Shown piece by piece: positions 5,450-6,388 of a stretch of 6,388 bases of DNA. The notes beneath the pieces are model-generated. The model ran no database searches, was not told where the DNA came from, and worked only from the letters and a program-made list of their open reading frames with translations. Where the stretch lies: contig JBHIEG010000058.1 of assembly GCA_046760505.1 (NCBI GenBank), positions 1 to 6,388 of the forward strand. The letters run 5' to 3'. How positions within the stretch are numbered: position 1 is the stretch's first letter; each line of letters starts with the position of its first letter. This DNA comes from CAYFZR01 sp046760505 [NCBI: Candidatus Hydrothermarchaeota archaeon]. Lineage in GTDB: Archaea; CAYFZR01. Both the position numbers and the translations under genes were made by a program.

Positions 5450-6388
5450 CTATAACTCTAAAAGTTTCTTTTCTAACCTCAATTTCGTTATTTTATCTAT
5501 TAGGATTTTTTGAACTTCTGGATCTCTAACGAGGATAGACATCAATTCATCAATATTTTTTCTTCTCTCGTCTAGTTCTATGGCAGTTTTAATATCCATA
5601 GCTATTCCACATCTCGTGCAGAATTTTCCAGTAGGAGAATTAAAGTTTTTGCATCTAGGACATTCCTTTGGTTTTAATAATTTTTCTTTCTCGGATGGTT
5701 CTTCTTTTTTCAAACCATGAAGTTTCAATAGAGTATTATCAACATCTCTGCCGCTCATGTGGACATAAATCGAGGGCATATTACTACCCTGCACCCAGCC
5801 AAAGTACTGGTTCATCTGGGCTTCTGTTAAGTAATTGGCCAGATGGGTTACCCTGCTCTTCCTGAAAATGTAGGGATTCAATCTTTTCTTTATTCCTGCC
5901 TTTTTACCAAGCCTTTTGAGCATTACCCTGATATTTGAATAGGTCAAAATTTCGTTCTTGTTTCTTGTCCCTGTCCCAAGCCCCAGAGGAGCGTCCGGAT
6001 TATCTCTTTGCGGATGGACATCCATCTATGCAGCCAATAAAGGAGCTGATGCTATTATCCTCACCTCCTCATGCCTTTGCCGCCACTCACCACAATCTGA
6101 GCTCCGTAGTCATCAAAGGAAACATGTTTGATTGTTAATGTATTCAGCTCAATGATCCTGCAACCGCTCTCGTAGAGGAGTGAAACCAAGGCCTTGTCCC
6201 TCGGGTAGTCAGCGGAGTCTATGAGTTTTTTGACATCCTCTTCTGTTAAAAGTTCTTCCGGTAACAAATTTTTCCGTCTTTTGACTGTTACTTTGATCCA
6301 TTTCACTTCATCGGGGTAATCGTCGGAACCTCTTAACCATTTGAAGAATCTTTTGAGAATCATTTTATAATCATGTTTGGTCCAGTCA
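5450..6388 (-). pseudogene. tyrosine recombinase/integrase, frameshifted and with a nonsense codon (5' end outside window)
   Basis: Two minus-strand frames join into one integrase. The upstream part, open from the window edge (...DWTKHDYKMILKRFFKWL), holds a SAM-like core-binding end and the first catalytic Arg in LLYESGCRIIEL, and ends at a TGA (6063-6061) after GKGMRR. Restoring one G before 6063 continues as VRIIASAPLLAA, then a TAG (6028-6026) where Trp would fit, then MDVHPQRD... The second part carries NPYIFRKSRVTHLANYL (Arg of the HxxR box, with Tyr in the His place), GWVQGSNMPSIYVHMSG with the likely nucleophile Tyr (residue 87 counted from the ATG at 6025), a zinc ribbon (CPRC...CTRC, residues 122-139) and a charged helical tail, ending in TAG at 5450. 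The ATG codons at 6363 and 6025 are internal, not true starts. The frameshift plus nonsense change means no full-length enzyme. The gene converges on tRNA-Thr. Confidence 0.88.

Larger units (their letters stand above)
5324..6388. mobile_element. edge of a decaying tRNA-associated integrated element
   Basis: A tyrosine integrase gene whose 3' end faces an intact tRNA-Thr from 126 bp away is the usual layout at the edge of archaeal integrated plasmids and viruses. Only this side lies in the window: no direct repeat of the tRNA 3' end is present elsewhere here, and the element's cargo would lie beyond 6388. The borders are therefore inferred, and a solitary orphan integrase cannot be excluded. 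Confidence 0.4.

Noticed and set aside
6026-6028. TAG in the integrase read as pyrrolysine
   Set aside because: tpi, pgk and the integrase itself end in TAG, Trp is the natural residue at this place, and an independent frameshift at 6063 would still break the gene.
6061-6363. Two separate intact integrase genes starting at ATG 6363 and ATG 6025
   Set aside because: The frame is open upstream of 6363 to the window edge with integrase-like sequence, and the DNA between the two parts encodes the missing bridge when one base is restored.

Overview
The window looks archaeal. The evidence is a short archaeal-type triosephosphate isomerase (224 aa) next to an archaeal-type phosphoglycerate kinase, A/T-rich TATA-like boxes about 25 nt upstream of genes, a tRNA-Met with an 18-nt intron that folds into a canonical bulge-helix-bulge, tRNAs without encoded CCA, and an archaeal integrase with a zinc-ribbon tail. 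The DNA is A/T-rich and uses Shine-Dalgarno sites at some genes and a possible leaderless start at another. A euryarchaeal-grade organism (Thermoplasmatota or a methanogen relative) would fit, but this is inference; no marker here fixes the lineage. TAG ends tpi, pgk and the integrase remnant, so it is an ordinary stop here.

Layout. Positions 1-83 hold the last codons of a + strand gene. Positions 84-386 are A/T-rich and without a supported gene, apart from an inverted repeat at 337-378. Next comes a minus-strand block: tRNA-Met(CAT) at 387-477, preceded on the minus strand by two small genes, a coiled-coil protein and a small alpha/beta protein with an SCP2-like look. A 62-bp gap separates the coiled-coil gene from a divergent 649-aa HhH-MutS-family ATPase. 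Then follow, on the + strand, tpi, pgk and tRNA-Thr(TGT). The last 10 nt of pgk, including its stop codon, are also the first 10 nt of the tRNA. Beyond the tRNA lies a minus-strand tyrosine recombinase gene, running off the right edge, broken by one frameshift and one nonsense codon.

Function. tpi and pgk are adjacent steps of glycolysis/gluconeogenesis and form a tight operon (9-nt gap, ribosome site overlapping the tpi stop). The MutS-like protein is probably a DNA-structure-binding ATPase and not a classical mismatch sensor. The integrase next to tRNA-Thr is the likely trace of a mobile element that used this tRNA gene as its target and is now decaying. I did not find a convincing complete new defence or mobile system. 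The most unusual items are the pgk/tRNA-Thr overlap, the doubly inactivated integrase, the tpi leader with a hairpin and mini-ORF, and the possible structured RNA beside tRNA-Met.
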